This document shows positions 1 through 6,780 of a stretch of 64,000 nucleotides of DNA, piece after piece (positions within the stretch are counted from its first letter, which is position 1; the number at the start of each line of letters is the position of its first letter). This DNA comes from Cellulomonas humilata (GTDB lineage Bacteria; Actinomycetota; Actinomycetes; Actinomycetales; Cellulomonadaceae): positions 124,001-188,000 of the forward strand of contig NZ_JABMCI010000065.1 of assembly GCF_013359775.1 (NCBI RefSeq), read 5' to 3'. Position numbers and translations under genes: made by a program. Under the pieces are notes generated by a model. It was not told the DNA's origin. It saw nothing but the letters and a program-made list of their open reading frames with translations, and ran no database searches.

Positions 1-157
1 GGAACGCGGTGACGACGACGTGGCCGACGGCGAGCGCCGCGAGCACGGCCGCGCCCGCACCCAGCGTCTGCGCGGTCGGGCGGCGCACACGCGGGGCGAC
101 CGGGACGGGCGGGGTGGTGTCGGGAGTGGCGGCGGGGGTGGCGTCGGGGGTGCTCAT
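1..157 (-). CDS. Partial membrane protein of unknown function (3' end outside window)
   Basis: Reading the minus strand from an ATG at 157 gives about 52 residues before the window ends. The first 22 or so are rich in Pro, Thr and Ala (MSTPDATPAATPDTTPP), followed by a basic stretch (RVRRPT). A hydrophobic run then begins at about residue 32 (GAGAAVLAALAVGHVVV) and looks like a first transmembrane segment. The start codon overlaps the stop of the upstream gene as ATGA, so the two are almost certainly translated together. The upstream partner is also membrane-anchored, so a shared envelope role is likely. The family cannot be named from this fragment. Confidence 0.6.
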   Translation of the reverse strand, partial: MSTPDATPAATPDTTPPVPVAPRVRRPTAQTLGAGAAVLAALAVGHVVVTAF

Positions 158-840
158 TCGTCGCCCTCCTCGTCGGCGTCGGAGACGGCCTCGCGCACGT
201 CGAGCTCGCCCCGCAGCGCCGTCGTCGGGTCCCACCACGTCACGGTCGGGTCGAGGCTGCCCTTGCGCCACGTGTGCTGCTGGAGCAGCACGGTCGCGGT
301 GGTGGGCGGGGCGACGGACCCGTCCTGCTCGAACAGGAACGCGGCCTCGTAGGTCAGCCCGGGCTGGACGGGGCTGAGGGACGAGCCGTCCTCGAGCAGC
401 GCGATCGACGTGGACGTCACGCCCGGGACCAGCACGCCGGGCTCCTTGACCAGACCGTCGACCCCGGTGAGCGTCAGTGCGTCCCGCAGGGTGACCCCCA
501 GCACGCCGGCATCGCTGGTGTTGCGCACCGTCGCGACGACGCCGACCCAGCGGTTGCCGTCCTCGGACAGGTACTGCCCCGGCAGGTCCGTGGTCCACAC
601 GACGCGGTGCACGGTCAGCTCGAACGGGGCGACCTCGACCGCGGCGTCGACGGCCAGCACCTCGGGGCCGTCCTGCGCCTGCTCCTGGAGCCCGCCGAAC
701 GCCGCGGTGACGGCGAGCAGCGCGACGGCGCCGCCGATGCCGATGCGGCGCAGCGGCTGGTCGAGGACGCGACGCGCGACCGTGCTGCCGCTCTGCCGCG
801 CGCGGGCGCGCAGGTCGGGAGGGGCGGCGGGTCCGGGCAC
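154..840 (-). CDS. Single-pass membrane-anchored protein with DUF4352-like exposed beta domain
   Basis: 228 residues from a GTG at 840. A basic N-terminus is followed by one hydrophobic helix at about residues 32-51 (RIGIGGAVALLAVTAAFGG). The rest has no further helix and is therefore probably outside the membrane. It contains beta-rich sequence of the kind seen in DUF4352/telokin-like domains: VEVAPFELTVHRV, then WVGVVATVRNTSDAGV, a pattern typical of proteins described as measuring or stabilising exported complexes. The C-terminus is acidic. It precedes, with ATGA overlap, another membrane protein at the window edge. A TACACT box lies 7 bases before the GTG with no Shine-Dalgarno, so it probably starts its own leaderless transcript rather than belonging to the cluster upstream. 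The specific function is unknown. Confidence 0.6.
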   Translation of the reverse strand: MPGPAAPPDLRARARQSGSTVARRVLDQPLRRIGIGGAVALLAVTAAFGGLQEQAQDGPEVLAVDAAVEVAPFELTVHRVVWTTDLPGQYLSEDGNRWVGVVATVRNTSDAGVLGVTLRDALTLTGVDGLVKEPGVLVPGVTSTSIALLEDGSSLSPVQPGLTYEAAFLFEQDGSVAPPTTATVLLQQHTWRKGSLDPTVTWWDPTTALRGELDVREAVSDADEEGDE

Positions 841-847
841 GCGGCCG

Positions 848-853
848 AGTGTA
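848..853 (-). promoter_or_regulatory. Probable -10 box of leaderless promoter
   Basis: TACACT on the minus strand ends 7 bases before the GTG start at 840, and no Shine-Dalgarno sequence is visible between them. No convincing -35 hexamer is seen. This is the spacing expected when transcription starts at the initiation codon. Confidence 0.4.
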
Positions 854-889
854 GGTGCGACGCCGGGTCAGGGGCGTCAGGTGACCGTG

Positions 890-1714
890 TCAGTCCGGGA
901 CGCGCGCCAGGGCGATCCCGAACCCCGGCAGCAGGTCGTACCAGCGCACGTCGACGAACCCGGCCCCCTCGAGCAGCACGCGGAACTGCTCGGGCGTGTG
1001 GAAACCGATCCACCCCGGGTCGCCGGCCAGCGAGAGCGCCGACGCCAGCCCGACGAACCACGACGGCCCGGGGTCGATGATCGCGTAGTGGCCGCCCGGC
1101 CGCAGGCACCTCCGGATCCCCGCCGCGGCGGCCGCCGGGTCCGGGTAGTGGTGGTGCGCGAGGCAGTTGTAGACCAGGTCGAACGCCCCGTCCAGGTCCC
1201 GCGGCAGGTCCCCGACGTCGGACTGGACGAACGCCGTGTTGTCGAGGCCGGCGGCCCAGGCGGCCCGGTGCGCTCCGACGACCATCCCGGCCGCGAGGTC
1301 GACGCCCACGACCTCACCGTCCGGGACCCGGCGCGCGACGGCCCGCAGCTCCCGGCCCGGGCCGCACCCGGCGTCGAGCACGCGCGCGTCGGGCGTCAGC
1401 AGGGGCGCCAGCATGTCGAGGGCCTCGGAGAAGAGCGGGACCGAGAACGGGCGCACGTAGAAGTCGTAGGCCTCGGCGAGCCGGTCGAACTCCTCGACCA
1501 GGCCGTCGTTCTTGGTCGGCGCGTCCAGGAGCCGCGGCCCTCGCTGCGTGCGGCTGAGCAGCGGTCCCCCGCCGGGAGTCGGCGGGATGGCGTCCACCAC
1601 GAGCGCCTCGCCGCGGGCGCGGGCTGCCTGGCGGGTCGCGCGGGCCGGGTCGGAGACGAGCGCGGCCCACGACCACATCGACGCCGCGAGCACGCCGCTG
1701 GCGGCCTCGCTCAT
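890..1714 (-). CDS. Class I SAM-dependent methyltransferase
   Basis: 274 residues. Motif I is VLDAGCGPG at about residues 131-139, with the acidic post-I loop VVGVDLAAGM. A later stretch, FDLVYNCLAHHHYPDP, corresponds to motif IV, and LRPGGHYAIIDPG to the usual post-motif strand. The family is the UbiE/Methyltransf_11 type. The substrate is not indicated. Its ATG overlaps the stop of the upstream gene (ATGA), so it is the last member of the tight minus-strand run that begins with a polyprenyl synthase at 7848. An isoprenoid or lipid substrate is therefore plausible but is inference only. The roughly 85 residues before motif I contain no recognised domain. Confidence 0.85.
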   Translation of the reverse strand: MSEAASGVLAASMWSWAALVSDPARATRQAARARGEALVVDAIPPTPGGGPLLSRTQRGPRLLDAPTKNDGLVEEFDRLAEAYDFYVRPFSVPLFSEALDMLAPLLTPDARVLDAGCGPGRELRAVARRVPDGEVVGVDLAAGMVVGAHRAAWAAGLDNTAFVQSDVGDLPRDLDGAFDLVYNCLAHHHYPDPAAAAAGIRRCLRPGGHYAIIDPGPSWFVGLASALSLAGDPGWIGFHTPEQFRVLLEGAGFVDVRWYDLLPGFGIALARVPD

Positions 1715-2271
1715 GCGTCGGTGCGCCGCAGCACCACGGCGATCGTGCCGGCGGGGATGCCTTCCACGCGCACCGTGCTGCGGTGGTCGACACCCGCCAC
1801 GACCGTGTCCGGCACGGTGGCCCGCAAGGAGACGACAACCGACTCCTTGGCGCCCAGGTCGAGCGTCGACGGTGTGACCGTGACCTCGACGTCGACCGGT
1901 TGCCCGGACGGGTCGCGGAACGGGTCGACGACGACCACGCCCGCCGCCGCGGCGTCCAGCACGTTCTCGACCTCGAACGCTCCCGCGGCCTGGGCTCCCG
2001 CCGGTCCCTCCAGCACGAGCAGCGCCGCGGCAGGCGCCAGCGCGTCGTCCGCGGCGTGCTGGTGCGGGGCGGGGGCGTCGTCGTGGCTGTGGGTCGCCGG
2101 ACGACCGGGGGTCTGGAGCGAGACCACGCCGGGCGCCGCCTGCACCACCGCGGTGACCTCGGCGAGCCAGTCGGTGACCAGCGCGCCCCAGGCCTTGTAG
2201 TAGGAGACGTTGGCGTCGACGATCCGGCGCACCAGGTCGTCGGCGCCTGCGGTGGGGCGTGGCTCAGCCAT
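1711..2271 (-). CDS. Uncharacterised protein: short N-terminal helical segment plus Ig-like beta domain
   Basis: 186 residues from an ATG at 2271, which overlaps the end of the upstream frame by 8 bases. Residues 10-45 look helical and amphipathic (VRRIVDANVSYYKAWGALVTD), reminiscent in pattern, not in proven homology, of phasin-type helices. A His/Asp-rich linker (HSHDDAPAPHQH) follows. The last 80 or so residues are a beta sandwich-like domain (VDVEVTVTPSTLDLGAKESV ... VRVEGIPAGTIAVVLRR). There is no signal peptide. The same helix-then-Ig plan appears in the proteins at 2264-2923 and 6286-6768, suggesting related parts of one structure. Longer starts are possible in frame but would run through the upstream gene. 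Confidence 0.7.
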   Translation of the reverse strand: MAEPRPTAGADDLVRRIVDANVSYYKAWGALVTDWLAEVTAVVQAAPGVVSLQTPGRPATHSHDDAPAPHQHAADDALAPAAALLVLEGPAGAQAAGAFEVENVLDAAAAGVVVVDPFRDPSGQPVDVEVTVTPSTLDLGAKESVVVSLRATVPDTVVAGVDHRSTVRVEGIPAGTIAVVLRRTDA

Positions 2272-2923
2272 GGGCGACCGGCACCCGGCCCTGGCGCGGC
2301 TGCGGGCGGCAGCAGGGCTCCTTGTAGAAGTGGTCGTACCAGTGGTGCACCGTGTCGGGCTCGTCGAGGACCGCGACCTCGTGGACGCACGCGCAGCCGC
2401 CCTCGGACGACGACACCTCCCACCGCACCACGTGGTCGCGGCAGCCACGCACCCAGAGCAGCGCCGACAGGGACTCGGACGTGTCGTCGGGCAGGTGCAC
2501 CGTGGCGGTGAACGTCGCCGTCTCGTACGGCCCGATCTGCTGCTGCACCGGTGCGACCGTCACGGCGCCAGAGTCCGCCCCGGTGACCCGGACGGCGACG
2601 AACCGGCTGGCGGGCCACTCGTTGGTCACAGCCAGCCGCAGCGTCATCGTGGCGCCCGGGCAGCCGTGCGCGGTAACCGTGGGCAGCTTCTCCGGCAGGA
2701 AGCACGCGTCGGGGATCGCGCACCCGCACGGCTGCGTGCCCAGGGACATCTGCGGCAGGCTCAGGGCCCCTGTGTCGACCTTGCCGACCGCAGAGACGAC
2801 GTCCGACACGGGGGTGGACGACCGCATGGCGTCCAGCACCGACCGCCCCAGCTTCAGGCCCGCGCACACCACCGCGTCGAGCGCGGCCGTCGTCTGGTCG
2901 GTCATGCTCTGCTGAGTGCTCAC
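2264..2923 (-). CDS. Uncharacterised Cys-rich protein with N-terminal helix and Ig-like domain
   Basis: 219 residues from a GTG at 2923 that overlaps the preceding stop as GTGA. The N-terminal 45 residues are probably helical (TTAALDAVVCAGLKLGRSVL). A Cys-containing segment follows (QPCGCAIPDACFLPEK, and AHGCPG a little later). After it comes a beta-rich domain with Ig/CARDB-like rhythm (TMTLRLAVTNEWPASRFVAV ... ATFTATVHLPDDTSESL). The C-terminus carries further Cys (GCACVHEVAVL, EPCCRPQPRQ). No signal peptide or membrane helix is present, so the cysteines may bind metal in the cytosol. I do not recognise the family. Tight overlaps on both sides put it inside one translation-coupled operon. 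Confidence 0.75.
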   Translation of the reverse strand: MSTQQSMTDQTTAALDAVVCAGLKLGRSVLDAMRSSTPVSDVVSAVGKVDTGALSLPQMSLGTQPCGCAIPDACFLPEKLPTVTAHGCPGATMTLRLAVTNEWPASRFVAVRVTGADSGAVTVAPVQQQIGPYETATFTATVHLPDDTSESLSALLWVRGCRDHVVRWEVSSSEGGCACVHEVAVLDEPDTVHHWYDHFYKEPCCRPQPRQGRVPVAHG

Positions 2924-3684
2924 GATGACCCCTTCGCTCGTGTGCTCCGCGTCCGGGTCGTCGGCGCTGGCGCCGTGACCTGGACCTCGACCCGTACTCG
3001 CACCCCGGCGACCACCCAGGTGCCCGCATGCTCGCCGGCACCCAGCCCGGCGGGGACGTGCACCTCGGCCGCCACGAGCGCGTCGGCGGCCGGCGCGAGG
3101 GTCCCCGCACCGTCCGTCACCACCACCCGAGCCGCCTCGGACTGCCGCGCGGCCACGGTGTCGGCCACCACCGCCCACCGGTCCAGACCCGTCGCCTTCC
3201 CGCTGAGGCCGGCGGCGATCGCGTGCTCGAGCGTCTCGCGCTCCTCGAACGCCAGGACCGCGACCTTGGCGATCTCGACCGGCACGTTCCCGCGGTTCAC
3301 GGCGTGCACGGACACGGGCACGATCGCGCCGGCCGGCCCGGAGACCGGGACGACGAGCGGCCGGACCTCGACCGCCTGGAACCCGAGCACCTCGATCCGC
3401 ACGTCGATCGCCCCGCCGTCCCAGAGCAGCTGCGCGCCCCGCTCCCCCGCCGGCGCGTCGTCGGCCAGCAGCAGCCGGACCTCGGTCCGGGCCGGGCCGG
3501 CCGGGGCCGTGAGCACGCGCGCGGTCGACAGGACCTCGTCGGGCTTCTTCGACGCCGGCGGCACCAGCACGATCGAGGTGCGCTGGTCGGGGGGCACGTC
3601 GACCACCCCCACCACCGCACCGGGCGGGCCGACCAGGCGCGAGACCCGGACGTCGCTGGCGGCGGCACGGCCGGCACGGGCCAC
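2920..3684 (-). CDS. Uncharacterised protein with two CARDB/Ig-like beta domains
   Basis: 254 residues from a GTG at 3684, 4 bases after the upstream stop. The whole length is beta-rich with no signal peptide or membrane helix. Two Ig-like segments can be seen. The first spans about residues 15-80 (PGAVVGVVDVPPDQRTSIVL). The second spans about 85-145 (AIDVRIEVLGFQAVEVRPL, then the CARDB-like SGPAGAIVPVSVHAVNRGNV). A third beta stretch ends the protein (AGTWVVAGVRVRVEVQVTAP). Such domains usually mediate assembly or binding. It sits in the middle of the tight operon and probably contributes to the same assembly as its neighbours. No enzyme motif is visible. Confidence 0.7.
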   Translation of the reverse strand: MARAGRAAASDVRVSRLVGPPGAVVGVVDVPPDQRTSIVLVPPASKKPDEVLSTARVLTAPAGPARTEVRLLLADDAPAGERGAQLLWDGGAIDVRIEVLGFQAVEVRPLVVPVSGPAGAIVPVSVHAVNRGNVPVEIAKVAVLAFEERETLEHAIAAGLSGKATGLDRWAVVADTVAARQSEAARVVVTDGAGTLAPAADALVAAEVHVPAGLGAGEHAGTWVVAGVRVRVEVQVTAPAPTTRTRSTRAKGSS

Positions 3685-3688
3685 GGTC

Positions 3689-4192
3689 TCAGCCGTCCTT
3701 CGGGTCGAGGTCGTCGTCGCGGTCGGTGTACCCGCAGCGCTCGCACGGGCCGGCCTTGTAGGCCTCGGAGATCATCTGCGCCTCACCGCACAGGCGGATG
3801 CTGAGCAGGTCCATCCCGAGCAGGCTGAGGCCGACCGTGAAGTCGGCCGGCAGGTGGGCCCGCGTCTCCGGGAGCTCGGTCACGGCGAGGTTGAGGTTCA
3901 CCGGGTTGAGCGTGACCGGGTTGAGGGTGATCGTCGCGTTCAGGGGATTGAGCGTGACCGGGTCGATGCCCATCTGGATCTTGGGGATCGGCTCGTGGAT
4001 CGTGATGCCGAACTCGTTCGGGATGCCGGCGACGGTCACCGGGCCGATGGCCCCGATGTGGTCCACCACCACCGGGTTCATCGACACAGGCCCGATCGAG
4101 CCGAGGTGCCCGTCGAGGTGGACGTCCGAGCCCATGGCTACCCCCAGGTTGCCGCGCGGGATGTCGTCACCAAGCAGGATCGACCCGGACAA
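3689..4192 (-). CDS. Asn/Pro repeat protein, possible beta-solenoid, with C-terminal Cys motif
   Basis: 167 residues from a TTG at 4192; an ATG at 4135 preceded by GGGGGT is an alternative start. The central region is built from short repeats in which I/V-x-N-P or I-G-P recurs about every 6-11 residues (SIGPVSMNPVVV, AIGPVTVAGI, then TLNPLNATITLNPVTLNPVN). This regular hydrophobic/Asn pattern suggests a small beta-solenoid or beta-roll. The C-terminal part has a CGEA ... CERCGY arrangement that could bind zinc, then an acidic tail. There is no signal peptide. It lies 9 bases after the SCP2-like gene. I do not recognise the family; its low-complexity order is unlike the neighbours. Confidence 0.65.
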   Translation of the reverse strand: MSGSILLGDDIPRGNLGVAMGSDVHLDGHLGSIGPVSMNPVVVDHIGAIGPVTVAGIPNEFGITIHEPIPKIQMGIDPVTLNPLNATITLNPVTLNPVNLNLAVTELPETRAHLPADFTVGLSLLGMDLLSIRLCGEAQMISEAYKAGPCERCGYTDRDDDLDPKDG

Positions 4193-4201
4193 ACTCGGGC
4201 G

Positions 4202-4732
4202 TCAACCAGCCGCGCCGCCCAGTTCGTCCGCCAGCAGGTCCAGCTCGGCCAGGAGCGCGATCTCCACGGGACCGATCTCGGTCGGGTACCAGGACGCCCG
4301 CGTCGCCGGCCGGGGCGCCACCGGTGCACCCGCGAGGAGCTCGTCGGCGAGCGTCTGCAGCGCGGGCAGCCGCACCGAGGCCGCGATCAGCACCTCGACC
4401 ACCGCGAAGATCGCCGCCACCTCCTGCACGGTGCCGACGACCTCGATCCGACCCGTCAGCACGGCGTCCCGCACCTCGAGCCGCGCGTCGAGCAGGTCGG
4501 CGACGGTCCCCCGGTCGGTCCGGCCCCAGCAGCGCGGCCCGTCGCCGACCGCGGACGTCACCCGCAGCCGCCCGTCGCCGTCGAACCGCACGTCCACCGC
4601 CTCGTCGTCCAGGCCGATCCGCGCCTCGTGCGCCCCGGCGAGCCGTCGCACCCGGGCGGCCGCGTCGGGGTCGCCCGCGTCCAGACCGGCCACGAGAGCC
4701 GCCACGAAGGCCGCCAGGCCCCTATCCGGCAC
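4202..4732 (-). CDS. SCP2-like (sterol carrier protein fold) small protein
   Basis: 176 residues from a GTG at 4732, overlapping the end of the CrtC-like gene by 11 bases. The middle reads like an SCP2 sterol-transfer domain: a short beta pair (EAVDVRFDGDGRLRVTSAV), then an acidic/hydrophobic helix region (TVADLLDARLEVRDAVL), then the usual TGRIEVVGT turn and a hydrophobic helix (EVAAIFAVVEVLIAA). SCP2 domains bind lipids in a hydrophobic tunnel, which would suit an operon with an isoprenoid synthase. The assignment is by pattern only. The C-terminus contains a second Leu-rich helix (IALLAELDLLADEL). Confidence 0.55.
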   Translation of the reverse strand: MPDRGLAAFVAALVAGLDAGDPDAAARVRRLAGAHEARIGLDDEAVDVRFDGDGRLRVTSAVGDGPRCWGRTDRGTVADLLDARLEVRDAVLTGRIEVVGTVQEVAAIFAVVEVLIAASVRLPALQTLADELLAGAPVAPRPATRASWYPTEIGPVEIALLAELDLLADELGGAAG

Positions 4733-5711
4733 GCTCGACCACCCCCAGCCCGACCGAGTCGACCCGCACCCCGGCGATCAGGCCGACGCAGCGGAACGCA
4801 CCGACGAGCTCGTGCAGGAAGGCGAAGCCGGGCTGCGCGGGCTCGGCCATGACCAGCTGGGCCACGTCCCGCACGTCGAACTCCAGGTCCAGGGCGTCGA
4901 ACCCGTTGCTCGCGTGCACCACGACGCGTGACGGGAGCCGCTCGGCCGTGCGGTCGGTGTGCAGCGCGGCGAGCGCCCCCGGCAGGCGTCGCGACGGCCA
5001 GAGCCGCCCGGACGTCTCCACCAGCACCTGGTCGTCGACGAACCGGACCACGCGACCGCGGACCTCCACGGTGAGCAGCACCAGGCCGGTCGTCGTGTGC
5101 GCGCGGTTCGTCATGCGCGAGAACACCACCAGCACCCCGTCCGGCGCGTGCCAGCAGGCCCAGTCCCAGCCGGCGTCGTCACCCCACCACCACCGGCCCC
5201 AGTTGTGGTCGGCGTAGCCCCCGGCGCCGTCCATCGTGACCGTGCGGCCGGGCAGCCCAAGAGTGCCGGCGACGCTCAGCCTCGGGTAGACGGCCCAGCC
5301 GAGATGCCCCGAGCCGAACGGCATGACCGACGTCGCGCTGAGCTCCGGCCCGACCGGCACCCCCTCCAGGGAGAGGTCCACCTGGTCCCTCGGCAGGCGC
5401 GCCCGCGCGGCCACCCGCGCCCCCGACGGGTCGACGGCCACCGCGACGCCCGCCGTGGCGAGCGTCAGCACGTCCGTCCCGACCGCGTTCGCCGGCACCA
5501 CCTCCGCGTTCCCGGCCCAGCCCACCCCGGGCACGTGCACCAGCGCCGCGCCCACCGCGCGGGACGCCTGCGCGTCGGGGTCGCCGTGCACCGACACGTT
5601 GACCAGCGCGATCACGCCGGTCTCGTGGTCGAAGGCGTTGACGTGCAGCCACTCCTTGTACGCGCCCCGCGACGGGTCGTTCGCCGGGGGGCGCCGCAGG
5701 TGGTCGCGCAC
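4722..5711 (-). CDS. CrtC/AttH-like lipocalin-fold protein (carotenoid 1,2-hydratase superfamily)
   Basis: 329 residues from a GTG at 5711, two bases after the upstream stop. The diagnostic feature is GGYADHNWGRWWW followed by WDWACWHAPDG. The YxDHNWG signature is shared by hydroxyneurosporene synthase (CrtC), tocopherol-cyclase-like and AttH proteins, which form a double lipocalin barrel. The N-terminal part (GAYKEWLHVNAFD) also matches the start of this superfamily. Known members hydrate or cyclise isoprenoids, or bind lipids. Here it is three genes after a polyprenyl synthase and directly before an SCP2-like protein, so an isoprenoid substrate is a reasonable inference. There is no signal peptide. 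A non-catalytic lipid-binding role cannot be excluded. Confidence 0.75.
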   Translation of the reverse strand: MRDHLRRPPANDPSRGAYKEWLHVNAFDHETGVIALVNVSVHGDPDAQASRAVGAALVHVPGVGWAGNAEVVPANAVGTDVLTLATAGVAVAVDPSGARVAARARLPRDQVDLSLEGVPVGPELSATSVMPFGSGHLGWAVYPRLSVAGTLGLPGRTVTMDGAGGYADHNWGRWWWGDDAGWDWACWHAPDGVLVVFSRMTNRAHTTTGLVLLTVEVRGRVVRFVDDQVLVETSGRLWPSRRLPGALAALHTDRTAERLPSRVVVHASNGFDALDLEFDVRDVAQLVMAEPAQPGFAFLHELVGAFRCVGLIAGVRVDSVGLGVVERAG

Positions 5712-5713
5712 GG

Positions 5714-6289
5714 TCAGCGCAGGACGCCGCCGTCGACCCGCGCGGGGGCGGGGCGACCGGGCACCACCGTGGCGGTCGGGACCCCGGAGCTGTCCGCCAG
5801 CGCCTGGACGAGCGCGACCGTGTCCGTGGCGAGCACCCACATCCCGACCATGAGGTCGAGCGGGTCGATGTGTTCCGGGCCGGCCGGACGGTCGGCGCCG
5901 GTGGGTTCCGGGACCAGCGGCGGCAGCTCGAAGGTCTCGGCGAGGTCGTCCACCAGCAGCAGCGCGGCGTCGTTGCGCAGCTGGTCGAGGACCCTGCTCG
6001 GCGGCATCGTCGACAGCCACCGGTCGATGCCCAGCTGCTTCCACAGCAGCGCGGCGTTCGTCGCGGGGCGGCCGTGCGCGAGCCCGTCGCGCAGCGCGCG
6101 CCCCTCCGCGGTCTCCGCCGCCTGCCGGCCGAGCGCCGCGACGCCCGCCGCCAGCGCGCCGACCACGTCGGCGCCGGACACCAGCGGGAGCGCCGCCAGC
6201 CGGCCGGACAGCGATGCGACGAGCGCGGCCGTCGTCCGGCCCGCCCGGTCGGGCTCGTCGACCAGCCGGACCTCCGCCCGGGCCGTCAC
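5714..6289 (-). CDS. Uncharacterised mostly helical protein
   Basis: 191 residues from a GTG at 6289 that overlaps the previous stop as GTGA. It is Ala/Leu-rich and largely helical (VVGALAAGVAALGRQAAETA, later LLVDDLAETFELPPLVPEP). A final region contains a hydrophobic stretch (PLDLMVGMWVLATDTVALVQ) that could be a buried helix or a membrane-contacting one. There is no signal peptide and no catalytic motif. Its position between the helix/Ig protein and the CrtC-like protein, coupled at both ends, places it in the same functional unit. I do not recognise the family. Confidence 0.65.
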   Translation of the reverse strand: MTARAEVRLVDEPDRAGRTTAALVASLSGRLAALPLVSGADVVGALAAGVAALGRQAAETAEGRALRDGLAHGRPATNAALLWKQLGIDRWLSTMPPSRVLDQLRNDAALLLVDDLAETFELPPLVPEPTGADRPAGPEHIDPLDLMVGMWVLATDTVALVQALADSSGVPTATVVPGRPAPARVDGGVLR

Positions 6290-6768
6290 GCGACGACCTC
6301 CGTCACGGTGACCTCCAGCGGCACGCCGGCCGGGTGCAGCCCGCGCAGGGTCACCAGGCCGCGGTACAGCCCGGGTGGCACGTCTGCGGGCACCCGCAGG
6401 CGGACGGTGACGCGGGCCTGCTCGGCGGGGGCGAGGAGCCGGAACGCCGGCCGCGCGTCGGCGTCGACGAACCAGGTCGTGCCGTCGTCCCCGACCAGCG
6501 GGGTGAGCACCGCCGCCAGCGCCGTGTGGACGCGCTGACGGTTCTCGACGTCGAGCTGGACCGAGGTCCGGCCACCCACCGGCACCGTCACGGCCAAGGC
6601 GTCCGGGGCGTCCGGTCGGAGCACGGTGCCGGGGCTGTGCGGCTCGAACATGCCCTGCACCCGGCGCAGGTACCGCAGCGTCTCGTCGACCATCCGGCCC
6701 TGGAACTCGGTCTGGAGACGCAGGATCTCGCTCAGCGTGTCGCCGGCTCCGTGCGGTGGCTCCGTCAT
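6286..6768 (-). CDS. Uncharacterised protein: N-terminal amphipathic helix plus Ig-like domain
   Basis: 160 residues from an ATG at 6768, preceded by a clear Shine-Dalgarno (GGGGGAG). Residues 8-40 form an amphipathic helix (SEILRLQTEFQGRMVDETLR). From about residue 58 there is a single beta-sandwich domain (ALAVTVPVGGRTSVQLDVEN ... RVTVRLRVPADVPPGLYRGL ... GVPLEVTVTEV), similar to the NPCBM/CARDB-like domains used as assembly modules. This is the same plan as the proteins at 1711-2271 and 2264-2923. It is the first gene after the polyprenyl synthase, 12 bases downstream. No signal peptide is present. Confidence 0.7.
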   Translation of the reverse strand: MTEPPHGAGDTLSEILRLQTEFQGRMVDETLRYLRRVQGMFEPHSPGTVLRPDAPDALAVTVPVGGRTSVQLDVENRQRVHTALAAVLTPLVGDDGTTWFVDADARPAFRLLAPAEQARVTVRLRVPADVPPGLYRGLVTLRGLHPAGVPLEVTVTEVVA

Positions 6769-6780
6769 CGACTCCCCCAG

